Source: Chrysemys picta bellii
Lineage: Eukaryota; Chordata; Testudines; Emydidae
Length of the DNA: 64,000 bases
Direction: 5' to 3'
Assembly: GCF_011386835.1 (NCBI RefSeq)
Contig: NC_088792.1
Coordinates: 219,390,394 to 219,454,393, forward strand
Shown piece after piece: positions 12,501-21,429 of the stretch. Numbering within the stretch: the stretch's first letter is position 1; every line of letters starts with the position of its first letter. The translations under genes were made by a program, and so were the position numbers. Below the pieces are notes generated by a model, which did not search any database, had not been told where the DNA came from, and was given only the letters and a program-made list of their open reading frames with translations.

Positions 12501-13700
12501 GGAATCACTATTGACATGTCTATGACTTTATTCAGTCTTGCCATCTAATTCTCATGTATATGAGAGTCACTTGTGTCAACTCACATTTAGAGAGATGACT
12601 AAATGATGTAATATCCTTGTGTTTCTTAGATCCTCCTGAACATTGGAAGCAAGGTACTGCCTACTCTCTCAAAGTCTTGAGACAATGGAATGCTCTACTC
12701 TTCATCATATGCCAGAGAAAACCTGTGGCATCCTTTTAGGCACAGATGGGTGGGTATTACCAAAAATATTCTGGTTGAATGTTTAAATGAACTTGCTTAG
12801 GCCATTCTCATGCCATCTTTTAAGTTCACACTAAACAGACATGCTGGAAGTACTTGCACAGTCAGTCAAAGAACAGGCATGTGACTTATTTGACCAATCA
12901 GAACAACCACTGCTCAAATAGCAAATGTTAAATACTCTGAGTCCTGTTCATAATGAATACAACAGTGGGGGAGTTGGAATACAAAAAACTGTTTAATAAT
13001 TTCACACAACAAATACAATCAAGGAGCTCACAGTCTGATCTCAGATATTCCAAGAGCAAAGAAAGCAGCTAAGTTTATTAAATAAATTATTTATTGCAAA
13101 TGATTAATTTAGCTTGACTTCAAGGTGGAATTGTTCTAGTTTTGTTGAGATGTCATTTTATTTTTGTACGTTTTAAAAATGGGTCATGCCAGGTAATATC
13201 TGACATTGTAGACTGTATGTTTGAACTCTGTACTGGATAGGAGATGTATTTATTTTGGCCATGTTGCCTTTGTTTTTCGAATTTGTTTTATTTTATAGTT
13301 GTGATAGGTGCTATGAAGGTTTGGGGCACCATATAATTCAATCTTGTAACTTTAATTATGCGCATGCACACATACATAAAACTAAATTAAAAGCAATTAT
13401 TAAGGTTGCAAAGTCAAGTACTCAAAAGTTAGGATATGGCAGAATTAAGGTAGCTCGTACAACCTTAATCTGGTCCCTTGTGCATATGCATTACGATACA
13501 GTCTTTAATTACATGATCTCATATTATTATTTTCCACCCTTGCCTTATTCAGCACAGAATGGATATGCTCCGATAGTGGAGCATGGTTGTGCAGTGTAGG
13601 AGACTCTCGTCTGCAGGACCCCTGCTTCATTTGTTGCAGAAGTTGGAATTCAATGAAGCGGGAGATTGCAAGAATAGGAAGGATGGTCTCATGGTTAGGT
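9590..13700. other. Long AT-rich interval without recognisable genes
   Basis: I see no splice-bounded coding sequence, RNA gene or clear repeat. The frames at 12,059-12,349 (-) and 13,255-13,599 (+) are isolated, of low complexity, and without recognisable domains. Old decayed repeats may be present below what the eye can detect. Confidence 0.4.
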
Positions 13701-13709
13701 GAATTGAAT

Positions 13710-14110
13710 GCAGCCCTGGAGAACTGGATTCTATTCCTGTCTCTGCCACACAGTTCCTATGTGATGTTAGGCAAGTCACTCAAACTATGGGTGGCTGTTA
13801 ACTTTGTATTCATTGTTTTCTGGGTGCCTGACTGGCCTGATTTGCAGAAATGCTGAACCCTCACAGCTGAAAACTGAAGGTAGAACGGTCTAAGTTCAGA
13901 GAACTATAAAATGATAAGTACTCTGAAAAATCAGGTCCTAGGCACATCAGTTTTGGCACCCCAGATCAGTGGATACTTTTGATCTTAAACTTTCTGTGCT
14001 TCAGTTCCCTATCTGCAAAATAGGGATAATACCCCTCATTTTACAAAAGTATTGTGAAAAAAATCATTGATATTGATGAAGCACTCAGATGCTATACTGA
14101 TGAGCACCAC
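13710..14110 (+). repeat. MIR-type SINE in two halves
   Basis: The 5' half (about 13,710-13,795) has 'GGCAAGTCACTCAAACT' and the 3' half (about 13,985-14,110) has 'CTGTGCTTCAGTTCCCTATC' followed by AAAATAGGGATAATA, the order of the MIR core and tail. About 190 bp in between, including 'CTGAAAAATCAGGTCCTAGG', is another old repeat or insertion. No function is expected. Confidence 0.65.
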
Positions 14111-14466
14111 AAAAAGGCCCATGAGGAAATTAATAATTAATAATCCTGTATTCAAGCAGGATTTGAATAGCATACCGAAAATAAGGCCTGGGGTGACTCA
14201 CTGAACAATGAGGAGAAAACAAAATAGAGAAAGCTTCTCAGCAAGTGAGCACCATCCATCCTGTCACTGAATGAAGTCAGAGTCTTGTGGGAGAAAAAAC
14301 AATAGGTGATTATGTAATGGAACACTGTATCATAATGCATAAGCACCATGGAAGTGAATTAAGCTTACACAGGCAACCTTAATTTTGGCATTTCCAAACT
14401 TCAGAGTGGATGACAGGATGACAAAAGCAATATTCCTGATACAAAGACCATGCCCGTACTCTAGTT

Positions 14467-14648
14467 AGGGGGAAGGGATAGCTCAGTGGTTTGCGCATTG
14501 GCCTGTTAAACCCAGGGTTGTGAGCTCAATCCTTGAGGGGGCCATTTAGGGATCTGGGACAAAAATCTGTATGGGGATTGGTCCTGCTTTGAGCAGGGGG
14601 TTGGACTAGATGACCAGGTCCCTTCTAACACTGATATTCTATGATTCA
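14467..14648 (+). mobile_element. tRNA-derived turtle SINE (Cry/Pol III type)
   Basis: The left part is a tRNA-like head with an A box (GATAGCTCAGTGGTTTG) and a B box (GGGTTGTGAGCTCAATCC). It continues with GGGGGCCATTTAGGGATCTGG and finishes with a CR1-like 3' tail: GGTTGGACTAGATGACC ... GATATTCTATGATTC. This layout, a Pol III head joined to a CR1 tail, is that of the turtle tRNA-derived SINEs that use CR1 machinery. It is a strong clade marker. Confidence 0.9.
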
Positions 14649-14649
14649 A

Positions 14650-15328
14650 GTACCTGATCCCAAGCAGAATGGTACTAGAGCTTTTCAAAGAAAGGGTCAC
14701 CGGGATTTTTTTTACAGGGGCAAGACAATATTTTTCACTAGCCTCATTCTTGGAAGTGGCTGAACCAACTGGCTAAACTTTAATAAAAAAAAAATCATCT
14801 TGAGGCAGACACAAAGAATGGAAAATTTCATCCCAAATAGTTAAGGTTTGGTAAAGTTATAAGCAACTGAAAACAGGTTCTTATATTGGGAAGTATTGGG
14901 CACCTTTAATCAGAAGTGGTGCTACTAGCTCCTCCTATAAGACTGTGGTGAACATGATAAATGCCTTTCTAAACCCTGGACCCAGTTACAGTGGAGTTAA
15001 CAATTAAAGGGCCTTTGTGGCATTGATGGCATGCAGTAAATGAGAGTAAACAGTAGTATCTAATGTCTGCCAATACGAAAGTACCAAGAGGGAAATTCTC
15101 CACTGAGTCAGTAAATATGATCTAACAGGTATTAGATAAGCTGAGCCAATAATGCAGATAAAATCAGTTCAGAGTTCTGTTTAGCTACCTTGAAACAAGA
15201 TTCTGAAAACAACATCATGTGGAACATAAACTAGTGTGTTTTAAAGATATATTATTAATCTTTCAAAACTAACATAATGAAGTACTACTCTGTATATCGA
15301 TTTACTAACATTCCAAGGCAAAAACAAG
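14650..15328. other. No gene seen
   Basis: AT-rich DNA with no recognisable exon or classified repeat. Confidence 0.4.
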
Positions 15329-15336
15329 AAGTAAAT

Positions 15337-16242
15337 CAGGGGTCTCAAACTCAATCTATCTTAGGGCCAGTGCCAGTCCTCAAATCCTCCCAGCGGGCAA
15401 ATGTCACTCATGCCACCTAGAACCTGCCCCCCCAAAACTCCGCCCCCCACCTGCCTAAGGCTCTGGGACGGAGTTTGGGTGGGGGAGGAGGACTGGGATA
15501 GGGGATTGGGGTGCAGGCTCTGGGAGGGAGTTTGGGTGCAGAAGGGGTGAGAGGTTGGGCTCTGGGAGGGAGTTTGGGTGAGGGAGGGGGTCTGGGGTGC
15601 AGGCTCTGGAATGGAGTTTGGGGGCGGGAGTGTGTGTGGGGACGGGGTGCGGGCTGTGGAAGGGAGTTTGGGGGCAGGAGTGTGTGGGGACAGGGCACAG
15701 GCTCTGGGAAGGAGTTTGGGGGTGTGAGGGGGTGTGTGGGAAGGGGAAGGGGGTGCAGGCTCTGGGAGGGAGTTTAGGGTGGGAGGGGGGTATGTGGGGA
15801 GGGGGTGCAGACTCTGGGAGGGAGTTTGGAGGTGGGAGGGGGTGTGTGGGAAGGGAAAGGGGGTGCAGGCAGGCTCTAGGAGGGGGTCGGGGGTGCGGTG
15901 CTTACCTGGGGCTCCAAGGCGGGGCTGGCCGGGGGGCCTCTGCGTGCTTCTGCCCCCACAGTGTCCCATTGACCGCAGGGATGCTCGGGGCAGAGGCAGT
16001 GCGTGGAGGCACAGCCCTACCCAACCCCTGGGCCACAGGGAGGGGCCGGCAGCCACTGGAGTGAACAGGCAGATGCCGCTCAGCTCTGCTGCGCTGCTGG
16101 GGCCCCTAATGGGGGAGCGCCTGGGAGCGGCAGGTGGGACCAAGGGATAGACCTGTCCCCAAAACTGCTGGAGCCCCACGGGCCACATTGGGGAGGCTTG
16201 CGGGCTGCAGATGTCTCGCAGGCCGGGAGTTTGAGACCCCTG
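15337..16242. mobile_element. hAT-like element with GC-rich tandem interior
   Basis: The ends are inverted repeats CAGGGGTCTCAAACTC and GAGTTTGAGACCCCTG. The 8-bp sequence AAGTAAAT is duplicated exactly on both sides (15,329-15,336 and 16,243-16,250), the mark of hAT transposition. The interior holds no transposase. It holds a G-rich tandem repeat (about 15,460-15,880) and a GC-rich right part. The long frames on both strands (for example a 275-codon Pro/Ser-rich frame at 15,361-16,188) are repeat artefacts. Confidence 0.88.
15460..15885 (+). repeat. G-rich minisatellite, unit about 45-60 bp
   Basis: The unit 'GGGTGCAGGCTCTGGGAGGGAGTTTGGG' recurs about eight to nine times with small changes and variable G-rich spacers. 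Runs of three or more G are closely spaced on the + strand, so G-quadruplex folding is plausible. It lies inside the hAT-like element. Confidence 0.8.
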
Positions 16243-16568
16243 AAGTAAATGATCTAAGTACAGTTAGTACCAAACCAATTGCCAGTTACTTATCCTTGTC
16301 AGCCTTACTATTTTAACCAAGGCAAGCCTCCACGTTCAACTCAGGATAGTTAGTCAAAGCTGCCATTTAAATCTCTGACAGAAGATCAATGCAACGACCC
16401 TATACTATACAGTATTATTAGAGGATGATCGCAGGGCAGGAGCTCTGCTGTTGTACACTTTCATAAGCAATATGTTTCCCATAAGTATCATTTCACTTTT
16501 ACTAAATGCAATAGAAGAAGACATCACCAACCCTGTTCTGGTTCTTTTGGTATAAATTAGGATATACC

Positions 16569-17282
16569 CAGGGCCGGCTCTAACTTTTTTGCAGCCCCAA
16601 GCAGCAAAAAAAAGCGCCGCCCCGCCGTAACACCCCCCCCACCGAGTGCCGCACCGCCAAACCCCCCCCGCCGAGTGCCGCACCGCCGAACCCCCCCCGC
16701 CGAGTGCCGCGCCGCCGAACCGGCACCCCCCGCCGCACTGCCGAACACCCCCAAGCCCCCACCACACTGCTGAACCTCCCCACGCGGAGCGCCGCCAAAT
16801 ATCCCCCGCCGAGCGGAGCGCCGCTGAACATCCCCCACCAAGTGCCGCGCCGCTGAACAGCCCCCAACCCCCACCGCGCTGCCGAACACCCCTCGCCCCC
16901 TGCTGAGCACCGCGCTGCCGAACACCCCAGCCCCCCGTGGAGCGCCACGCCGCCGAAACCCCCACCGAGTGCCGTGCCACCGAACACCTCCACCCCCCGC
17001 AGAGCGCTGCACTGCTGAAGCCCCCCCCCCCCCGCGCGAGCACCGCCAAACATCCCCCGCTGAGCGCCGGGCTGCCGAACACCCTGCGCCCCCCCGCGGA
17101 GCACCGCGCCGCCAAACACCCCCCGCCGACTGCCGCGCTGCTGAACCCCTCCCCGCGGAGCACCGCGCCGCCGAACACCCTCCGCCGAGCGCTGCGCCAC
17201 CAGAATCCCCCGCCGAGCGCCGCACTGCCCCCCCGCCACCCCAAGCACGTGCTTGGTTGCCTGGTGCCTGGAGCCGGCCCTG
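16569..17282. mobile_element. hAT-like element, CAGGGCCGGCTC family, expanded copy
   Basis: It begins CAGGGCCGGCTCTAAC and ends CCTGGAGCCGGCCCTG. GATATACC is duplicated exactly at 16,561-16,568 and 17,283-17,290. Two short copies of the same family (43,171-43,400; 60,809-61,053) have interiors of roughly 200 bp. Here the interior has swollen to about 690 bp through a C-rich tandem array. No transposase is present. Frames of 238-295 codons across it on the - strand (Gly/Ala/Arg-rich) come from the array. Confidence 0.92.
16610..17235 (+). repeat. GC-rich minisatellite, unit about 30-33 bp
   Basis: About twenty variants of 'CCCCCCGCCGAGTGCCGCACCGCCGAACA' follow one another. Units differ at CpG positions (GAGTG, GAGCG, GGAGC). 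The array is rich in CpG and in C runs, so G-quadruplex or i-motif structure and length polymorphism are both likely. Confidence 0.9.
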
Positions 17283-17442
17283 GATATACCACTCAAGGTG
17301 GTTAAGCAGCATTGAATGATGTGACAACTGCAACATAAGCTGTGTTTTCATCTCTGCCAATCCTCCTATGAGATATGGCTAAAAGTGTTCCTCCTTAAGA
17401 TTAAAAAGCCATTTTTTAAAATGTGAAACAAAATTACATCAA

Positions 17443-17580
17443 GTATCAGAGGGGTAGCCGTGTTAGTCTGAATCTGTAAAAAGCAACAGAGGGTCCTGTG
17501 GCACCTTTGAGACTAACAGAAGTATTGGGAGCATAAGCTTTCGTGGGTAAGAACCTCACTTCTTCAGATGCAAGTTGTCC
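17443..17580 (+). repeat. Reptile interspersed repeat ('GGGGTAGCCGTGTTAGTCTG' type)
   Basis: It contains GGGGTAGCCGTGTTAGTCTG, GTCCTGTGGCACCTTTGAGA and CATAAGCTTTCGTGGG, ending in 'CTTCTTCAGATGCAAG'. This is a very common dispersed element of turtles and crocodilians. I recognise the family by sequence but am not sure of its class (probably a non-autonomous DNA element). A related repeat occurs at 20,540, 35,720 and 47,531. Confidence 0.75.
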
Positions 17581-17599
17581 ATCGGTTTGCATTTGGAAA

Positions 17600-18590
17600 G
17601 GAAGATATCTGTCTGTATTTGTGCAAGTTTCTTCATGAGGTTGATAGGTTTCCATTCCATACGGCTAAATGCAGTGCCTTGCATGGTGTCATTTTTTTTT
17701 TTTTTTTTGGAAATCAAAATGCTTTGTTTAGATTTTGAGCCTTTTACATTTTTTAATATAACAAATTTTGAAATGAAAAGTTTTTTAGAAAAACATTGAC
17801 ATTTGTTGAAATTGATACAATTTTGCAAAAAAAAAAGTTTGTCAAAGAGCATTTTCCAACTGAAAACCGTTTTTGATTAAAAGTTTGACTAGCTCTATTG
17901 CTGTTGGCAATTCTGCATAGCTCTGAGGGCAAACATCAAACCTTTCATGATTAGGCTGTTTTGGATTTAGAGTGTTCAGATGCCATGGTGATGATTAAGT
18001 ATGGTATAAATACATAGACATGCCAACCCCATATGTTTAAAAGAAAAACAAAATACCATGAGTCACAGCCCCAATTTTTTTTTAATTGGGTTGTTTTTAT
18101 TTGCCATGTAGTTTCTGCACCTTTAGGGTGCAGTGACGGCACATTTTCAAGCTTTTCTCTGCAATTAGAAGGGCTGTAAACTAATTTCTTCAATGAAAGC
18201 TGAGAGTCTTATCTAATCACAAGATTTCAGAAGCTGGGGTTTTGAGAAACGCAACGCATGCCACAAGCCCCACGATAAAATTGTGAGAGCTGCTGGCAAC
18301 TCCCTTCTGCAAATCCTCTCCCCGTTGACTGCTTAAAACAGAGGTCTTTGAATAGCACTTTTGGGCCACTAAGCTTTCCCCCCACCATGCAATCCTAATA
18401 AATGGACTGAATATTAGGGGAAAAGGTGGGCGTGGGGACGAGCTAGAAGCCTCTCTATAGGGCGTGAGATCATCAGCAGTGGAGTGATTGTACGGCAAGG
18501 CTCTCCTCTTCCAAATAGGGAGGGGGGGAATGGAAGGAATGAAGGGGTGGTTCCCCTGTCTCCACCCTCCCTACGTGTCAGGAACCACCT
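17600..18590. other. No gene seen, upstream of the PPDPFL promoter
   Basis: AT-rich sequence with poly-T stretches (17,692-17,708 and 18,074-18,085), without recognisable exons. The last part approaches the CpG-rich promoter region. Confidence 0.4.
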
Positions 18591-18599
18591 GCTATAAGA

Positions 18600-19110
18600 G
18601 GTGTGTGCGCCCCCCAAAACCCTGGCCAACCCCATTCCTTACAGCACTTCCACAGCTGCAAGGCCGAGGGGGGTGGGTGGGCTGTCCCTCCCCAATCCTC
18701 TCTCCTTATAGCGCCGAGCCCTCTGCACCCCGCGATCACACAGGCCGGGGCAGTGCAGGTCCCCCGTGCCCTTCGCGGGACGTTCCCAGCCAGGGCAGCA
18801 CGCGCTCCGCCCCCGCTCGTCAGCTGGGCAGCACGTGCGCACGCCCACCCCTGCCCACCGCCGGGATTTCACTCCGCCCGCCTGGCCCGGGCCGGGGTTG
18901 TGTGAGGTCACCATGTCAGGGGGAGGCGCCCCGCGGCTAAGGTTTCAGTCGCGCGCCAGGGCTCCTCTATATACAGACGCCACCGCCTCGCGCTTTCTGA
19001 CCACTTAGCGCTCGGAACCAGACGGGCGGTTGCTGCTGAGGAGGGCTCGCGTGTGCATGCAGAGCCCCGTCCCGTTTGCTGGCTGGGCGGGGGCGCTGCA
19101 GAGGGGGAGG
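18600..19110 (+). promoter_or_regulatory. PPDPFL: CpG-rich promoter region of PPDPFL
   Basis: GC and CpG content rise sharply here compared with the AT-rich flanks. CCGCCC/GGGCGG-type boxes occur on both sides of the TATA motif (for example GGGCGG at 19,024 and 19,086). The region immediately precedes the first exon of PPDPFL. Frames within it on both strands are composition artefacts. Confidence 0.7.
18968..18973 (+). promoter_or_regulatory. PPDPFL: TATA box candidate
   Basis: TATATA within CTCCTCTATATACAGACG, in an otherwise GC-rich promoter. It would place transcription start at about 18,998-19,003. Confidence 0.6.
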
Positions 19111-19136
19111 CCTTTCGGGGAGCGTGGGCCATCCAG
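18998..19136 (+). other. PPDPFL: PPDPFL exon 1, 5' UTR
   Basis: The exon is inferred from the TATA box on the left and the donor CCAG|GTAAAG at 19,137 on the right. It does not contain the PPDPFL start. It does contain an ATG at 19,057-19,059 in a weak context (T at -3, C at +4), which opens an upstream frame. The transcription start is an estimate. Confidence 0.6.
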
Positions 19137-19575
19137 GTAAAGGGAGCAGGATTTCTTCTTCTGCAGGGGCAGCGGGGAGTGTGGATAGGGGCTTAGGGTT
19201 GCTTTGCACAAGCCACCAGGATAGCTGCTGGAGCGTTAAGTTGGGTTACCCAGTGGGTGCTGTTGGTGCTCATTAGAAGTCTGTTGCATTGCAAATTGGG
19301 GAAGACCTGCAAGTGCTTCCTGACCTTATACGTTTAAGGTTTCTTTGGGACATATTTTCCCCTTCCCTCACGCTGGTGTAAGTACAGTAAATCGGAAGTT
19401 ATTTAATTAAAATCTGCTGAGGTCCATCAACGTCAACATTTAGCCCAAAGATCAGAAGGGCCCCAATAAAAATGTTGCACAAGGTTGTGCTGTACCTTGG
19501 TGTGAAAGACACTTTACACTAGAGCTCATTATTGCCAACCTATTTCTTTTTTTTTTTCCTGTTGCTCTCCTGCAG

Positions 19576-19680
19576 ATTGTTCTGTGCCAGTCTGCTTGAC
19601 TTTTGCCCCAGTCAGTGCCTTTGCTATGGCATCTGTGCCTTCAGCTGGCTGCCTCCTGGCCAAGAATCAGTACTACAGAA
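19576..19680 (+). CDS. PPDPFL: PPDPFL exon 2 (start codon exon)
   Basis: The acceptor is a long pyrimidine tract ending CTCCTGCAG at 19,575; the donor is AGAA|GTAAGG at 19,681. The first 50 bases are 5' UTR. The ATG at 19,626 lies in a good context (TTTGCTATGG). An in-frame upstream ATG is absent from this exon. It ends in phase 1. Confidence 0.9.
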
Positions 19681-21429
19681 GTAAGGTGTTTTTTAAAACA
19701 AACAAAATCTTTAAACAAAACCTGGTGCATGTTTTCTATTTCGTGGCAATTTCTTCTTGTTTATGAAGGAGAGAGTTACATGGCTGAACATTCTCCATCT
19801 CTTTGGATAGGAAACCTCTCAAAACTGATGCTGATTATGAAAAAGTTTCAACACCTGGTTGTGCAGTGTTTAAGTCACTTCTGAGGGATTTGGAGGTTTG
19901 AGGACTGTTCTATTTATTTTGTTCTTTATTGTCTATGGAGGGGGGGATAATCTTAATTTTTAGGGGGCTTGTGTATTTCTGTGACTTAATCTCCTACTTC
20001 TCCTTCCTCATATGAAGAGGAAAAACTTTTTCCTCTCATGAGGAGTGTGTAACTTGCAGTTGACATTAATAGACATCAAAAGGAAGGATGTGTAACCCAC
20101 TGGTGAGTTTGTTGCAAGTCCCCCTCTTTGCCGACCCATAGTGGATCTGAGTTCTTGCATTAGCCAACTGTAGAACTTTACTTCTTTAGCTAAAGCTGTA
20201 ACAACTCTTGCTCTGAAATCTGGAGGTCCCTGGTGGGTTATTACATAAAATCTTATGGCTAACGCAGAGAACTAGGAATCAAGTGATTTGGCTTTTGTCT
20301 CTGGTCCAGCCTTCCTGTGTGGGCAGGTCACTTAATGTCTCTGTGCCTTTGTTTCCTCATCTGTAAAATGGGGAAATGCTACTTGCCTGCTTCTCCCAAG
20401 TAGTTGTGAGCCTAAATGTTCTGTGCTTTGAGATCCTTGGATGACACACTATAATGTAAAGCATTATTGATATTAATTTTGTTAGGAAAGCATAGGGAGA
20501 AAAAAGGTTCTAGTATAATGTGTCCTATTTCTTATGTGCAGTATTGTTGTAGCTCTGTTGGTTCTGGGATATTAGAGAGACCATGTGGGTGAGGTAATAT
20601 CTTTTATTGGACCAACTTCTGTTGGTGAGAGCGAAGCTTTTGAGCTTACACAGAGCTCGTCTTCAGGTCTTTGGAAGCTCGTCTCCCTCATCAACAGCAG
20701 TTGGTCCAATAAAGATATTACCTCACCCACCTTTTCTCTCCTATTAGTTATATCAAAGGTCAGTATTCTAGAACTGAATCTCTTGTATTAATAGCAATAT
20801 ATATGCCTGATCCTAAAATACATCTTGTGGACTTAACTTTCATTTAGCTTCAGTGAAAGTTACACCAGCAGATTACATCTCAGCATGCCTCTTCTGGTGA
20901 GGAATAAGTGGTAGCAGTAGGTGAACTCATAAAATAGTTATCTTGCCTTCATGCAATGTCCCTAGCAAAAAAGGGATATAAAAATACTGGAAAATCAGGT
21001 TTACTGAAAAAAAGATATTATCTCTAGCTATACAGTGTCTTCTATGAGGTATCAGGGGTTTGTAAAGTCTTGGAAAAAAAATCTTTAGTGTGGAATTAAT
21101 GTATGTTCTGTAATTGAGACCATTGCTCTGTTTTCTACACTCAGCTCGATTGAATTCTGAATCCAGTGTTTCATCAGGTGGTTCATCCTTCTGTTCTGAT
21201 CCCGTGAACTTCTCAGACCAGGATAAAGCCCATCATGGTATTGCCCTTTTCTTTCAAACATACGTTTTTCCCATTTGGGGCACTTCGATTAAATGCCAAT
21301 CACTGCTATTATGTTCCCTTTTGTAGGGTTACCTGAATTATTTGATAAATGCTGGTGGATAAAAAACTTTTTCCATTCTGAACCATCTTCTTCTCCAAAC
21401 ATGAATGGAAAAACGTTATCGACCAGCAG
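19626..21429 (+). CDS. PPDPFL: PPDPFL, pancreatic progenitor cell differentiation and proliferation factor-like (spliced)
   Basis: A small protein of about 85-90 residues related to PPDPF (exdpf), a factor described in zebrafish exocrine pancreas development; the biochemical activity of the family is unknown. Coding exons 19,626-19,680, 21,145-21,237 and 21,327-21,429 join in phase. The first 18 residues (MASVPSAGCLLAKNQYYR) have the family start with its NQYYR block. The middle is serine-rich (SSVSSGGSS) and the third exon gives the conserved LPEL...KCWWIKNFFHSEP block, whose tryptophans and FFHSEP are the family signature. There is no signal peptide or membrane segment. The frame ends with two bases of a codon (AG|), so a terminal exon supplies the last few residues. 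All splice sites are GT/AG, and the open frames show no damage. I recognised it by the N-terminal and WW..FFHSEP motifs; paralogue PPDPF differs at the N-terminus. Confidence 0.9.
20225..20475 (+). repeat. MIR-type SINE
   Basis: It lies in PPDPFL intron 2. It contains 'GGCAGGTCACTTAATGTCTC', then CTCATCTGTAAAATGGGGA, 'TAGTTGTGAGCCTAAATG' and 'GCTTTGAGATCCTTGG', the order of MIR core and 3' region. It is an ancient copy shared in type with other amniotes. Confidence 0.85.
20540..20732 (+). repeat. Reptile interspersed repeat with inverted ends ('GGTAATATCTTTTATTGG')
   Basis: It contains GGGTGAGGTAATATCTTTTATTGGACC and, about 110 bases on, its reverse complement GGTCCAATAAAGATATTACC, so the copy is palindromic. 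It sits in PPDPFL intron 2. Other copies lie at 35,720 and 47,531. The class is uncertain. Confidence 0.75.
21145..21237 (+). CDS. PPDPFL: PPDPFL exon 3
   Basis: The acceptor is TTTTCTACACTCAG at 21,144 and the donor CATCATG|GTATTG at 21,238. The first two bases complete a threonine codon, giving RTRLNSESSVSSGGSS. It encodes the serine-rich middle and DPVNFSDQDKAHH, and ends with one base of a glycine codon. The donor (GTATTG) is weaker than the other two. Confidence 0.9.
21327..21429 (+). CDS. PPDPFL: PPDPFL exon 4
   Basis: The acceptor is TTCCCTTTTGTAG at 21,326 and the donor CAGCAG|GTAAGT at 21,430, a near-perfect consensus. It encodes GLPELFDKCWWIKNFFHSEP and then NMNGKTLSTS. If the intron were retained, translation would stop at once (AGG TAA), so little of the C-terminus depends on the missing exon. 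Confidence 0.92.

Larger units (their letters stand above)
19057..21160 (+). other. Upstream ORF overlapping the PPDPFL start (spliced)
   Basis: From the exon 1 ATG at 19,057 the spliced reading frame stays open through exon 2 and stops at TGA 21,158-21,160 in exon 3. It has 66 codons and overlaps the PPDPFL start in another frame. Its start context is weak, while the PPDPFL start has G at -3 and G at +4. Leaky scanning could therefore set PPDPFL output. Whether the frame is translated, or included in the mRNA, cannot be seen from sequence. Confidence 0.4.

Noticed and set aside
14467..14540. A functional tRNA gene
   Set aside because: The tRNA-like head continues into a SINE body with a CR1 tail, so it is a retroposon copy.
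15361..16188. 275-codon Pro/Ser/Thr-rich frame on the - strand
   Set aside because: It runs over a G-rich minisatellite in a transposon; the apparent motif repeats are translated tandem units.
16405..17360. Three long overlapping Gly/Ala/Arg-rich frames (up to 295 codons) on the - strand and Pro-rich ones on the + strand
   Set aside because: They translate a tandem CpG-rich array inside a hAT element; all frames stay open because the unit lacks stops. No start, splice or domain evidence.
18488..19211. Several 60-150 codon frames in the CpG island on both strands
   Set aside because: GC-rich DNA has few stops; the region is promoter and non-coding exon of PPDPFL.
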